Shown here: positions 16,030 to 23,563 of the stretch, in pieces
How the letters are laid out: each line of letters begins with the position of its first letter
How positions within the stretch are numbered: the stretch's first letter is position 1
Source: Elusimicrobiota bacterium
Lineage (GTDB): Bacteria; Elusimicrobiota; Elusimicrobia; FEN-1173; JAKLIF01
Assembly (NCBI GenBank): GCA_022709755.1
Contig: JAKLIF010000001.1
Coordinates: 62,001 to 126,000 of the forward strand
DNA: 64,000 nt
Direction of reading: 5' to 3'
Position numbers and translations under genes: made by a program
The notes under the pieces: generated by a model
Database searches by the model: none
Told to the model about the DNA's origin: nothing
What the model saw: only the letters and a program-made list of their open reading frames with translations

Positions 16030-16052
16030 ATTACAGTTTCGAAAAATCATCC

Positions 16053-17540
16053 ATGCGCACACACAAAAAAGCTCTCCTCTTCCCCCTCGTCAGCTTGCTG
16101 ATGGTGGCTCGCTTCGCCGGCCACCCCTTGTTCGCCAAAGACACGGCTCCCAGCGTTGAAACCAAGATCGCTTTGGAAGAGAGCTTGGAACGACGTCTCA
16201 AATCCGTCATCACCCAGATCCTCGGGAACAACGACGTCATCGTCATCGTGACGGCGGAGATGTATACCGAAGACGAAAAGAAGCAAGTCGAAGCCGAACC
16301 CGCGGCCACCTCGTTCCTTCCCGGTGTCCCGATCAAGGAGAAGATCGGCGAACTGGAAGCCAACACGCTCGCCCTGAGCGAAACCAGGACTCTGATCAAG
16401 AAGATGTCCGCTTCGATCGTGTTGGACAAGCGCGTGAGCGATGCGGACGTCAACGTCGTCAAGAGCGCGACGTCCGGCCTTCTGGGTCTGAAGCCGGACC
16501 GTGGAGACATCCTGGAGATACAGCGGATGGATTTCCACAAGGGAGAACAGACCCTCGATTGGAAACGTTTTCTCCGTCCTCCCGACCTCTGGTGGACGAT
16601 GGGGCTGAGCCTCATGGCTCTTTTCATGCTGTTCCTCACCCTGTTCTTCTTCGGGTCTTTCCGCATTTTCATCAGGGAATTCGTCAAAGCCCTGAAAAAT
16701 TACGGGGAATCCACCCAAGAGCAGATCAAGATGATGCACATGCAGAAGAAGTTCGAGGAGGAGCAAGCGAAGAGAGGGGCCTCGGACACGACGGGGCCCG
16801 ATGAAGAAAAATTCCCCTCCGGCGCCGGACCAGCGGCGTCGACCACCCCGGGCGGGATCCCGACGGATGGAAAAACCGAGGTCCCGTTCTCGTTCATCAA
16901 CGAGAGCCACAGCCGCAACCTCAAGTTCCTCCTCAAAAAAGAACGGCCCGAACAGATCGCCATCATCCTGCATTATCTATCCCCGGCGCTCGCCAACGAC
17001 ATCCTGACCTCGCTGGACCCCGCCAAACAATCCGAGATACTGCTTCAACTCGCCAGCGTGGCCGACATGGACCCCGAGATCGTCAAAACGATCGAGGAGA
17101 AAATCCGGGAGAGGATCGCCTACGTCGTCGGCGGTGAAGACCGCCTCCAGACGATCCTGGATTATGCCAATCCCGACATGCAGCAATCCATCCTCTCCAC
17201 CCTGTCCAAAAAGGACGCCCCCATGGCGGTCCGCATGAGGCAACGGTTGTTCACCATCGACGACTTGGTTAAATTAGACAACGCGGTATTGGCCGGCATC
17301 GTGCGCCGGGTCAACATCCGCATCCTGGCATCCGTCCTCCGGGACACCAAAAAAGAATTTCAAGACCAGATCCTGTCCAAACTCCCGGAAGGAAGCGCGG
17401 CCATGCTGAGAGAAGAAATCAGTCTGGCCAAACCCGTCCCGACGGAACGTCTGGCCCAGGAACGACGCCACATCCTGGACACGATCCGCCGCCTGAACGA
17501 ACGCGGATTGATCCAACTTCGCCCCGAGGTGAAACCCTGA
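16053..17540 (+). CDS. FliF-FliG fusion, truncated flagellar MS-ring/rotor protein
   Basis: A 495-residue protein. Signal peptide or first anchor ~1-28. Residues ~35-165 match the last periplasmic part of FliF: LEESLERRLKSVITQILGNN, then SASIVLDKRVSD, and RGDILEIQRMDF before the membrane. A membrane helix spans ~179-204. After a charged linker (205-278) comes FliG: middle domain with ERPEQIAIILHYLSP at the EHPQ position (~297), then the C-terminal torque domain with RILASVLRDTKKEFQDQIL and SAAMLREEIS (~422-457). FliF ring-building motifs 1 and 2 and the FliG N-domain are missing. It would form a membrane-anchored rotor ring carrying its own torque surface. The stop overlaps motA (TGATG). Confidence 0.88.
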   Translation: MRTHKKALLFPLVSLLMVARFAGHPLFAKDTAPSVETKIALEESLERRLKSVITQILGNNDVIVIVTAEMYTEDEKKQVEAEPAATSFLPGVPIKEKIGELEANTLALSETRTLIKKMSASIVLDKRVSDADVNVVKSATSGLLGLKPDRGDILEIQRMDFHKGEQTLDWKRFLRPPDLWWTMGLSLMALFMLFLTLFFFGSFRIFIREFVKALKNYGESTQEQIKMMHMQKKFEEEQAKRGASDTTGPDEEKFPSGAGPAASTTPGGIPTDGKTEVPFSFINESHSRNLKFLLKKERPEQIAIILHYLSPALANDILTSLDPAKQSEILLQLASVADMDPEIVKTIEEKIRERIAYVVGGEDRLQTILDYANPDMQQSILSTLSKKDAPMAVRMRQRLFTIDDLVKLDNAVLAGIVRRVNIRILASVLRDTKKEFQDQILSKLPEGSAAMLREEISLAKPVPTERLAQERRHILDTIRRLNERGLIQLRPEVKP

Positions 17541-18337
17541 TGGATATCATGACCGTCCTGGGACTCCTGTGCGGCGGCGGAGCCATCTACTACGTTCTGC
17601 ACCACGGCGGCATGCTGCACCTCATCGTCAACATGGAGGCCTTCATCCTGATCTTCGGAGGGACCGCCGGTTCGGTGTTCATCTCGTATCCCTGGAAGAT
17701 CCTCAAGACGATCCCCCGCGCATTGATCATGGTCCTCATCCCGCCGCGCAAAACGACTTTCTCGGACCTGATCTCCACGTTCGTCCTCCTGTCGGAAAAA
17801 GCCCGCAAGGACGGCTTGGATTCCCTGCAAGCCGAACTGTCCGGGATCAAACACTTCTTCCTCAAGGACGGTCTCCAGATGATCTTGGACGGCCTGGACG
17901 CCGATATCGTCCGGGACCGGCTGGAGAGAGACATCCTTCTGACCAGGCAACGGCACATGCAGATCACCGCCATCTTCCGATCGGCGGGAACCTTCGCCCC
18001 GATCTTCGGTCTTCTGGGAACCCTGATCGGCGTGGTCCAAGTGCTGCGGAACTTGACCGACCCTCAATCCATGGGCGCCTCCATGGCCATCGCGATGACC
18101 GCCTCTTTCTACGGCATCTTCTCCGCCAATTTTCTGTTCCTTCCGATCGCCTCGAAGTTGAACTACCACTCGGAAGACGAACTTCTGGTCAAGGAACTGA
18201 TCGCCAAGGGGATCACCGCTCTCCAGCAGGGAGACAGCCCTATCTTGATGGCTAAAAAATTGGAAGCCTATCTGTCATACCGACTGAGAGCCAAACAGAA
18301 ACTCCTGAAGACCGCCGCGATCAAACGCGCTGCATGA
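17540..18337 (+). CDS. motA: MotA-family proton/ion channel stator subunit
   Basis: A 265-residue inner-membrane protein of the MotA/PomA family. Its four membrane segments are at ~4-22, ~32-50, ~152-174 and ~186-206. A large cytoplasmic loop between segments 2 and 3 holds the charged torque-generating surface (SEKARKDGLDSLQAELSGIK and DIVRDRLERDI). Segments 3 and 4 (GTFAPIFGLLGTLIGVVQVL and MTASFYGIFSANFLFLP) line the ion path with MotB. The length matches flagellar MotA rather than ExbB or TolQ, and it lacks the long C-terminal tail of ZorA. It is coupled by overlaps to the FliFG fusion on one side and motB on the other, so rotor and stator are co-translated. Confidence 0.93.
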   Translation: MDIMTVLGLLCGGGAIYYVLHHGGMLHLIVNMEAFILIFGGTAGSVFISYPWKILKTIPRALIMVLIPPRKTTFSDLISTFVLLSEKARKDGLDSLQAELSGIKHFFLKDGLQMILDGLDADIVRDRLERDILLTRQRHMQITAIFRSAGTFAPIFGLLGTLIGVVQVLRNLTDPQSMGASMAIAMTASFYGIFSANFLFLPIASKLNYHSEDELLVKELIAKGITALQQGDSPILMAKKLEAYLSYRLRAKQKLLKTAAIKRAA

Positions 18338-19044
18338 TCCACACGCTGTTCAACCGAATGATGTCCTCCGAGGAAGACAATCCTCTGTGGCTGGTCGTCC
18401 TCTGCGACATGATGACCAACCTCATGCTGTTCTTCCTGATCATGTACGGTTTCACCCGCCAGCCCGAGGAAGCCCGCAAAGCCATGTTGCAGGCGGTCGA
18501 AGACCGATTCCGCGGGGAAGAAAAGAAGACCGCGACGGAACAGAAGGCCGAGACCGTGCTCCAAAAGATCCAGGAAGAGGACGTCAGCCAGATGTTGAAG
18601 AACAAGAACGTGGCGCAGGTGGAACTTTCCGAACAGCGGATCCGGGTGACCCTCACGAACCCCGTCTTGTTCGTCTCCGGAGAAGCCGTCCTGGGCGATA
18701 AAGCGAAGAAAGACATCCGGTCCCTGGCCATGATCCTGGCGAAGATCCCGAACCCGATCATCGTGGAAGGTTACACCGACAACATCCCCGTCAGGAACAA
18801 GCACTATCCGTCGAATTGGGAGTTATCCGTCGCGCGCGCCTATTCCGTGATCGAATTCCTTGTGAACGAATGCGGACTCTCCCCCTCGCGGTTCGTGACC
18901 GCGGGATACGGGGAATTCAGGCCGGTGGCCCCCAACAACACCGAGGCTGGCCGCGCGATGAACCGGCGGATCGAGATCAACATCCTCCGAAAGAACGTCG
19001 ACATCGCCTCCACCGCGCCCAAACCGGGAGTATTCTCCAAATGA
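18334..19044 (+). CDS. motB: MotB-family stator protein, first copy
   Basis: A 236-residue protein: short cytoplasmic N-terminus, one membrane helix with the ion-binding Asp (D25 in VVLCDMMTNLMLFFLIMYG), a charged linker (~45-100) and an OmpA-type peptidoglycan-binding domain (~110-230). That domain has VEGYTDNIPV, WELSVARAYSVIEFL, TAGYGEFRPV and MNRRIEINI, which contact meso-diaminopimelate in this fold. The linker is long enough to serve as a channel plug, as in flagellar MotB. It shares ATGA overlaps with motA and with the second motB. It is clearly homologous to, but well diverged from, the next gene. Confidence 0.92.
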   Translation: MIHTLFNRMMSSEEDNPLWLVVLCDMMTNLMLFFLIMYGFTRQPEEARKAMLQAVEDRFRGEEKKTATEQKAETVLQKIQEEDVSQMLKNKNVAQVELSEQRIRVTLTNPVLFVSGEAVLGDKAKKDIRSLAMILAKIPNPIIVEGYTDNIPVRNKHYPSNWELSVARAYSVIEFLVNECGLSPSRFVTAGYGEFRPVAPNNTEAGRAMNRRIEINILRKNVDIASTAPKPGVFSK

Positions 19045-19790
19045 CCGAATTCGATTTCGAAAAAGACTCCCTGTCCGACGACCCCCTTTTCGGAGAGAAG
19101 GGAGAATCATCCCCGGAGACAGAAATCTCGAGGCTGCTCACCATTGAGGAAAAAACAGAGGAATCCGCGGAGAAACTGTGGATGATCCCGTTCGCCGACC
19201 TGATGTCGACGCTGGTGATCCTCTTCTTGGCCCTGTTCGGATACGCCTATCTGGGTTCCTCCTCGGATTACGAACGGGCCATCGCCGCGCTGCAGAAAGA
19301 ATTGGCGGGAGCGGACAAGATGGATTCGGTCATGAAGAAAGAGAAGGAAGCCGAGATGGCCAAAGCCATCGAGAAATATTTCGACGAGGAGAAGTTGAAG
19401 GATATGGCCAAGGTGGAGATGTCCGCGCAATACATCCGGATCTCGCTATCCAACCCCGTCCTGTTCGACGCGGGGCGCGCCGATCTCAAAACACAGGCCG
19501 CCAAAGCCCTCGAGGAAATCGGCCTCATGCTGAAAAACATCCCCAACGCGGTCCTGGTGGAAGGGCATACGGACAACGTCCCACTGGCCCGGAGCCCTTA
19601 CCGGTCCAATTTCGAATTATCAGCCGCTCGGGCTTTTTCTGTGATAGAATTCTTCATCAAGGCGGGCGTCGATCCTTCCCGCTTTTCGGCGTATGGTTAC
19701 GGAGAGTTCCGGCCCATCGCCGACAACACGACGGAAGAGAGCAAAGCGAAGAACCGTCGGATCGAAATCAACATAGTGAGAACAACCTGA
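19041..19790 (+). CDS. MotB-family stator protein, second copy with acidic N-terminal extension
   Basis: Start chosen at 19041, where ATG overlaps the upstream stop (ATGA); an upstream extension of the frame encodes nothing MotB-like. The 249 residues begin with an acidic cytoplasmic tail of ~45 residues. A membrane helix follows with D53 (IPFADLMSTLVILFLALFGY), then a helical linker, then an OmpA-like domain (LVEGHTDNVPL, FELSAARAFSVIEFF, AYGYGEFRPI, KNRRIEINI). Both copies keep the ion-binding Asp, so the stator may be a MotA5-MotB1-MotB2 heterodimer, as in LafTU- or PomAB-like pairs that use one kind, or AglQS-type systems that use two. The different N-terminus suggests a separate regulatory contact. 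Confidence 0.9.
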   Translation: MTEFDFEKDSLSDDPLFGEKGESSPETEISRLLTIEEKTEESAEKLWMIPFADLMSTLVILFLALFGYAYLGSSSDYERAIAALQKELAGADKMDSVMKKEKEAEMAKAIEKYFDEEKLKDMAKVEMSAQYIRISLSNPVLFDAGRADLKTQAAKALEEIGLMLKNIPNAVLVEGHTDNVPLARSPYRSNFELSAARAFSVIEFFIKAGVDPSRFSAYGYGEFRPIADNTTEESKAKNRRIEINIVRTT

Positions 19791-19791
19791 C

Positions 19792-20661
19792 ATGAAAAAA
19801 CCAATCGCACTGGCCATACTCTTGCTGATGGGGTCCTCCACCGTCCCCCTGAGAGCGATGGATTTCGACAACACCGACTTCAACCAACGCCAGAAAGTGA
19901 TCGAAGAGCATTACGCCAGAGCCATCCAGTATTTCAACGACGGCTCCTACGCCAATGCGATCCAGCACTGGGATGAGATCCTCAAGCTGGATCCCGAACA
20001 AACCGCCGCCAGCCGCCTCATCAAGGAAGCCCGCTCCAAGCTGACGGACCAGATCGGCCCCCTGGAAGAGACCATCCGGTCACTCATCAAGGAAGGGCGC
20101 TACGAGACGGCTTTGGAGAAGATCCAGACCCTGCTGGAAAGGGATTCGAAGAACAAATCTTTTCTGGCGACGAAAACCCGGCTGGAGAACATCTCGGCCA
20201 TACGGCCCGTCGAAACAGGGAACAGCAAATCCTCCGTACTCGTGAGGAAGAGCCTGTCGGCCCACCTCTCCATCGAAGAAGACCAGAAGATGGCCGTCAA
20301 CGCCATGCGGGCCGCCCGGGATTTCAATCCGCAGCACCCGAACATCGACCGCCTCATCACCTATATCGAACAGCAATATCCGGACACGGCCAAAAAAGAG
20401 CTGGTCACTCCGGGGATGTCGGTCGTCGAGAACAAGCTGTTCATCGCTCTGAACCAGATCTACGAGGGCCGGTTCGATCTGGCCATCTTCAGCTGCAACG
20501 AGGTCCTCTCCTTGGACCCCACCAATGTGCTGGCTTTAAAACGGAAGGGGAGCGCTTATTTCGCTCTCAACCAGAAGGACAAGGCCCGGGAGAACTGGGA
20601 GCAGGCCTTGAAATTGGCCCCCGAAGACACTGAGATTAAGAAGTTCCTATCCGCAAAATAA
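19792..20661 (+). CDS. Periplasmic TPR protein of the motor operon
   Basis: A 289-residue exported protein, one base after the second motB. The signal peptide (~1-22, MKKPIALAILLLMGSSTVPL) has no lipobox Cys. TPR-like helices follow: YARAIQYFNDGSYANAIQHW, LIKEGRYETALEKIQTLLER, and a well-formed pair near the C-terminus, EGRFDLAIFSCNEVLSLDP and NQKDKARENWEQALKLAPED. Periplasmic TPR proteins commonly scaffold envelope machines, e.g. around stators or gliding motors, so it may link the stator to peptidoglycan or to an outer-membrane part. That role is inferred from operon position only. Confidence 0.8.
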   Translation: MKKPIALAILLLMGSSTVPLRAMDFDNTDFNQRQKVIEEHYARAIQYFNDGSYANAIQHWDEILKLDPEQTAASRLIKEARSKLTDQIGPLEETIRSLIKEGRYETALEKIQTLLERDSKNKSFLATKTRLENISAIRPVETGNSKSSVLVRKSLSAHLSIEEDQKMAVNAMRAARDFNPQHPNIDRLITYIEQQYPDTAKKELVTPGMSVVENKLFIALNQIYEGRFDLAIFSCNEVLSLDPTNVLALKRKGSAYFALNQKDKARENWEQALKLAPEDTEIKKFLSAK

Positions 20662-20684
20662 CCGCTGTTCCGCGGACCGTCTTT
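20662..20684 (+). terminator. Weak hairpin at the end of the motor operon
   Basis: CCGC (20662-20665) pairs with GCGG (20672-20675), followed by ACCGTCTTTTCC. A short stem and interrupted T-run make it a weak candidate. It lies between convergent genes. Confidence 0.35.
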
Positions 20685-20704
20685 TCCTCCATCAACTCCG
20701 ACCG

Positions 20705-21844
20705 TCAGTCTTTCGGCTCCTTTTTACGGACCAGGAAATAGAGTTCGCCCGTCTCCCATAGGTCCACGGCGCGGCGCTCCGCGCCGTCATCCCCTCCGCA
20801 AAAAACATCCACTCGTCCCGGACCTTTGATCGCCCCCCCCTCATCCTGGGAGAACACAAACCGGGAGAGAGCCACCTTGCCGTCGGTCCGAATCCAGGCC
20901 AATCCTCCTCGCGGGAACAGGGCCGGATCCGTGGCGATGGACCGTCCGGGCGTGAGAGGGACATGGATCGACCCGAACGTCCGGGGGGACGCGTCGGAGC
21001 GGTCGAGCCTGAAGAAAACATACCGTGGATTGTAATCCAATATCTCCCGCACGTCCCGTGGATGATTCCCGAGATACTCCTTCAACCGGTCCCGATTCAT
21101 CTCCTCTTTCGTATAAACGCCCCGCTCGACCAGGTAAAGCCCGACGGAACGATAGGGGTGGCCGTTGTGTCCGGCGTAGCGGATCTTCACCGTCTTCCCG
21201 TCAGGCAGATGGAGCCAGCCCGATCCCTCCACCTGGAGGAAATAAACATCCAATGGATCGTGGGCATAAGCGATCTCCAGTCCACGTCCGGACAGGACCT
21301 TTTGGCCGTCGATCTCTCCCCTCGTGTAATAAGGGCGAAAGATTCCGGACTCCAGGCGGCCGAGGGATCCGTCCCCGGGTCGAGATATCAGATCGTCCGG
21401 CGTCGAATAGATCGGATGCCGGTAATCCGGAGAGGGCGTCAGACTGGCCCTGAGATGGTGTTCATAATATCCCGAAAAAGTCACCCGTCCGGCCGGAGGG
21501 ACTCCCGTCGATCTGTAGAGATGGAATCGTTCCCGGACCAACCGCGAGACCTCCCGCGGGTCCTGAGTCCGCTCCAGAATATCCAATAGCCGGTCCACCG
21601 TCTCCAGCATATCGACGGCCGTGTAGGTCTCTCTCCCGAGACGGTAGACCGTCGAGGGTGGCCGCTTCTCATAATAACGCCGGCTGGAGAGCGCGGCTTC
21701 CCGAAGACCTTCCAGGGGAAGGTCGTCCCGCAACGACGGAAGATCTTGTGAGGAGACGGGGGAGAGGGCGGATTCCGGGAAGAGGGCGATGGGAAGGGAA
21801 ATAAAAAAAACTGCCGCCAGTGTGTCCCGGAGGAAACGCTTCAT
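20705..21844 (-). CDS. mltA: Membrane-bound lytic murein transglycosylase A
   Basis: This enzyme cleaves the MurNAc-GlcNAc bond of peptidoglycan, forming 1,6-anhydro ends. Start chosen at 21844 (MKRFLRDTLAAVFFISLPIA, a signal peptide), which avoids overlap with the upstream gene; 379 residues. The MltA barrel domain (~120-230: RVTFSGYYEHHLRASLTPSP, GLEIAYAHDPLDVYFLQVEGSGW) is followed by the 3D domain. The 3D domain has SQDEGGAIKGPGRVDVFCG, whose last Asp corresponds to the catalytic D308 region of E. coli MltA. No lipobox Cys is seen, unlike the E. coli lipoprotein. It is the last gene of the long minus-strand block and converges on the motor operon. Confidence 0.93.
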   Translation of the reverse strand: MKRFLRDTLAAVFFISLPIALFPESALSPVSSQDLPSLRDDLPLEGLREAALSSRRYYEKRPPSTVYRLGRETYTAVDMLETVDRLLDILERTQDPREVSRLVRERFHLYRSTGVPPAGRVTFSGYYEHHLRASLTPSPDYRHPIYSTPDDLISRPGDGSLGRLESGIFRPYYTRGEIDGQKVLSGRGLEIAYAHDPLDVYFLQVEGSGWLHLPDGKTVKIRYAGHNGHPYRSVGLYLVERGVYTKEEMNRDRLKEYLGNHPRDVREILDYNPRYVFFRLDRSDASPRTFGSIHVPLTPGRSIATDPALFPRGGLAWIRTDGKVALSRFVFSQDEGGAIKGPGRVDVFCGGDDGAERRAVDLWETGELYFLVRKKEPKD

Positions 21845-21866
21845 GCCATCAGCCGGCCGATACTGT

Positions 21867-22742
21867 CTATTGTTTCGCGGTGACGTTCTTGGTGATGTCT
21901 TGGAAGAGGAGGGCCACACCCAGGTTCTCGCCCGCTTTTCCGATGACGGGGATGACCGAATAGCCGATGACCATCTCGTTCCCGTTGATCTGAACGATCG
22001 TCTCCTGGCGGGTCCGGGGCTGTTTGGACGAAGAGGTCACCTCGATCGCCTTGACGATCGGTGGACAGAACGAGAGAAGTTCTCCGACTTTTTCCCCCAT
22101 GGTCTTCTGTGTCTTGAGACTCAATATCTCCACGGCGCGGTTGTTCATCTTGATGATCTTTCCCTGCGAATCGACGACGAGGAGCCCCGCGGTCAGGCTA
22201 CCGACGACGGCCTCTTCGAACGCCAGGAGGTTGTCTCTTTCCTGGATCACGCGCGAATTGATCATGGCGATCCCGACCTGGCGGCCGATCATGGAGATCA
22301 ACTCGAGGTCTTGGATGACGAACGGCCCGTCCTTCCTGTTCAGAAATTCGATGATCCCGATGGGTTGATTCCGGACGATGATGGGGGCGGCGATGATGCT
22401 CCGGGTCTTGAACCCGCTGGTATTGTCGACGCTGCCATAGAAACGGGGATCGGCCTCCGGTTTATCCACCTTGACGGGCTGCATGTATTGGGACACCCAT
22501 CCCACGACACCGACCCCCGTCTTGAACGTCTGCTTCCTCAACTGATCCACGGGGGTGCCATAGGAAGCCAACGGGTAGAGTGAGCCGTCCGGCTCGAATC
22601 GAAAAACAGTGCCCGCCTCGGCGTTCAGCGCCTCCACGATCCTCGCCAACACCAACGTCGCCATCTCCTCTTCATTGTAGAGGAAATGCATGTCTTGAAG
22701 AACGTTATACAGCAATTCAAAATGGAAAATACCCAATTTCAT
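21867..22742 (-). CDS. GAF-PAS sensory protein without output domain
   Basis: A 291-residue cytoplasmic protein. Residues ~22-170 form a GAF domain (ILARIVEALNAEAGTVFRFE-type start, GVGVVGWVSQ, SIIAAPIIVRNQPIGIIEFL) and residues ~180-285 a PAS domain (LTAGLLVVDSQGKIIKMNNR, AVEILS, LGVALLFQDITKN). In NtrB-like kinases such a GAF-PAS module precedes a histidine kinase, but here the protein stops after PAS with no kinase, GGDEF or HTH. It could be a partner protein signalling by dimer contacts, or the sensing half of a split kinase encoded elsewhere. It begins 11 bases after the rlmB stop. Confidence 0.85.
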   Translation of the reverse strand: MKLGIFHFELLYNVLQDMHFLYNEEEMATLVLARIVEALNAEAGTVFRFEPDGSLYPLASYGTPVDQLRKQTFKTGVGVVGWVSQYMQPVKVDKPEADPRFYGSVDNTSGFKTRSIIAAPIIVRNQPIGIIEFLNRKDGPFVIQDLELISMIGRQVGIAMINSRVIQERDNLLAFEEAVVGSLTAGLLVVDSQGKIIKMNNRAVEILSLKTQKTMGEKVGELLSFCPPIVKAIEVTSSSKQPRTRQETIVQINGNEMVIGYSVIPVIGKAGENLGVALLFQDITKNVTAKQ

Positions 22743-22753
22743 GAAACCTCCGT

Positions 22754-23563
22754 TCAGCGTGGAATGTCGCCGGTCCCCGGGGACCTGGTTTGAAAAAAAC
22801 GGTTCATCAGAATGCCTGCGGCGACAGACGCGTTCAATGATTCGAACTGTCCGCTGCCGGGGATGCGGACCAGATCATCGCAACGTTCCTTCACCAGCCG
22901 ATGGAGTCCGTCTCCCTCGGCGCCGATCACCAGGGCCACCGGCGACGGAAACGAATACTCCGTCAGAGATCGGCCCGTCATGTCGGCTCCGACAATCCAA
23001 TAGCCCTTCGCCTTGAGGTCGAAGACGGTCTGGGCGGAACTGGACCCCTGGATCATCCGGACCTTGTCGATGGCGCCGGCGGAAGCCTTGACGGCGGCCG
23101 TGGTGACGCCGGCCGAGCGCCACCGGGGCAATATCATAACCCCGATTCCGAAGAAAGCGGCGCTCCGGGCGATGGCGCCCACGTTGTGAGGGTCCTCGAT
23201 CCCGTCCAAGACGAGGACCGGGTTGGGTTGGTCGTGGCCGAAGACCTCGTCGAAGGTGGAAAAACGATATGCGGACACACGCGCCACGACACCCTGGTGT
23301 CCGGGATTGCCCGACGATAACTGTTCAAGGCGGAATCGCGGGACCCACTGGAACACGATCCCGTGGGTATGCGCCAACGTCACGATCTCATCGATGGCGG
23401 CGCCGGAGGCGTGTTCGATGATCCACATCTTATGCACGTAGCGCGTCGACGGGTCCCGCCGGGACATCGCCCGGAGCAGTTCCAGGACCGGGTTCCGGCC
23501 GACCAACAGATCCCCGGTCTCATCGGACGAAGGGGGACGATGGGAAGGGTGTCGCTCCGACAT
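22754..23563 (-). CDS. rlmB: SpoU-family RNA 2'-O-methyltransferase, RlmB type
   Basis: This enzyme methylates a ribose in RNA; RlmB modifies G2251 of 23S rRNA. Start taken at 23563 because ATG overlaps the cysS stop (ATGA); 269 residues. An N-terminal L30e-like substrate domain (GRNPVLELLRAMSRRD, ~25-100) is followed by the knotted SPOUT domain with its three motifs. These are DGIEDPHNVGAIARSAAFFG (motif 1, catalytic Asn/Arg), LVIGAEGDGLHRLVKERCDD (motif 2) and ESLNASVAAGILMNRFF (motif 3). The cysS-rlmB neighbourhood matches that of Bacillus and many other phyla, which supports RlmB over TrmH. Confidence 0.92.
   Translation of the reverse strand: MSERHPSHRPPSSDETGDLLVGRNPVLELLRAMSRRDPSTRYVHKMWIIEHASGAAIDEIVTLAHTHGIVFQWVPRFRLEQLSSGNPGHQGVVARVSAYRFSTFDEVFGHDQPNPVLVLDGIEDPHNVGAIARSAAFFGIGVMILPRWRSAGVTTAAVKASAGAIDKVRMIQGSSSAQTVFDLKAKGYWIVGADMTGRSLTEYSFPSPVALVIGAEGDGLHRLVKERCDDLVRIPGSGQFESLNASVAAGILMNRFFQTRSPGTGDIPR

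Noticed and set aside
18816-19040. 5' extension of the second motB frame
   Set aside because: Encodes Arg/Pro-rich sequence overlapping the first motB; ATG at 19041 gives a clean ATGA coupling.
17540-19790. Possible Zorya anti-phage system (MotA/MotB-like ZorAB)
   Set aside because: MotA lacks the long ZorA tail, no ZorC, ZorD or ZorE genes follow, and a FliFG fusion precedes it.
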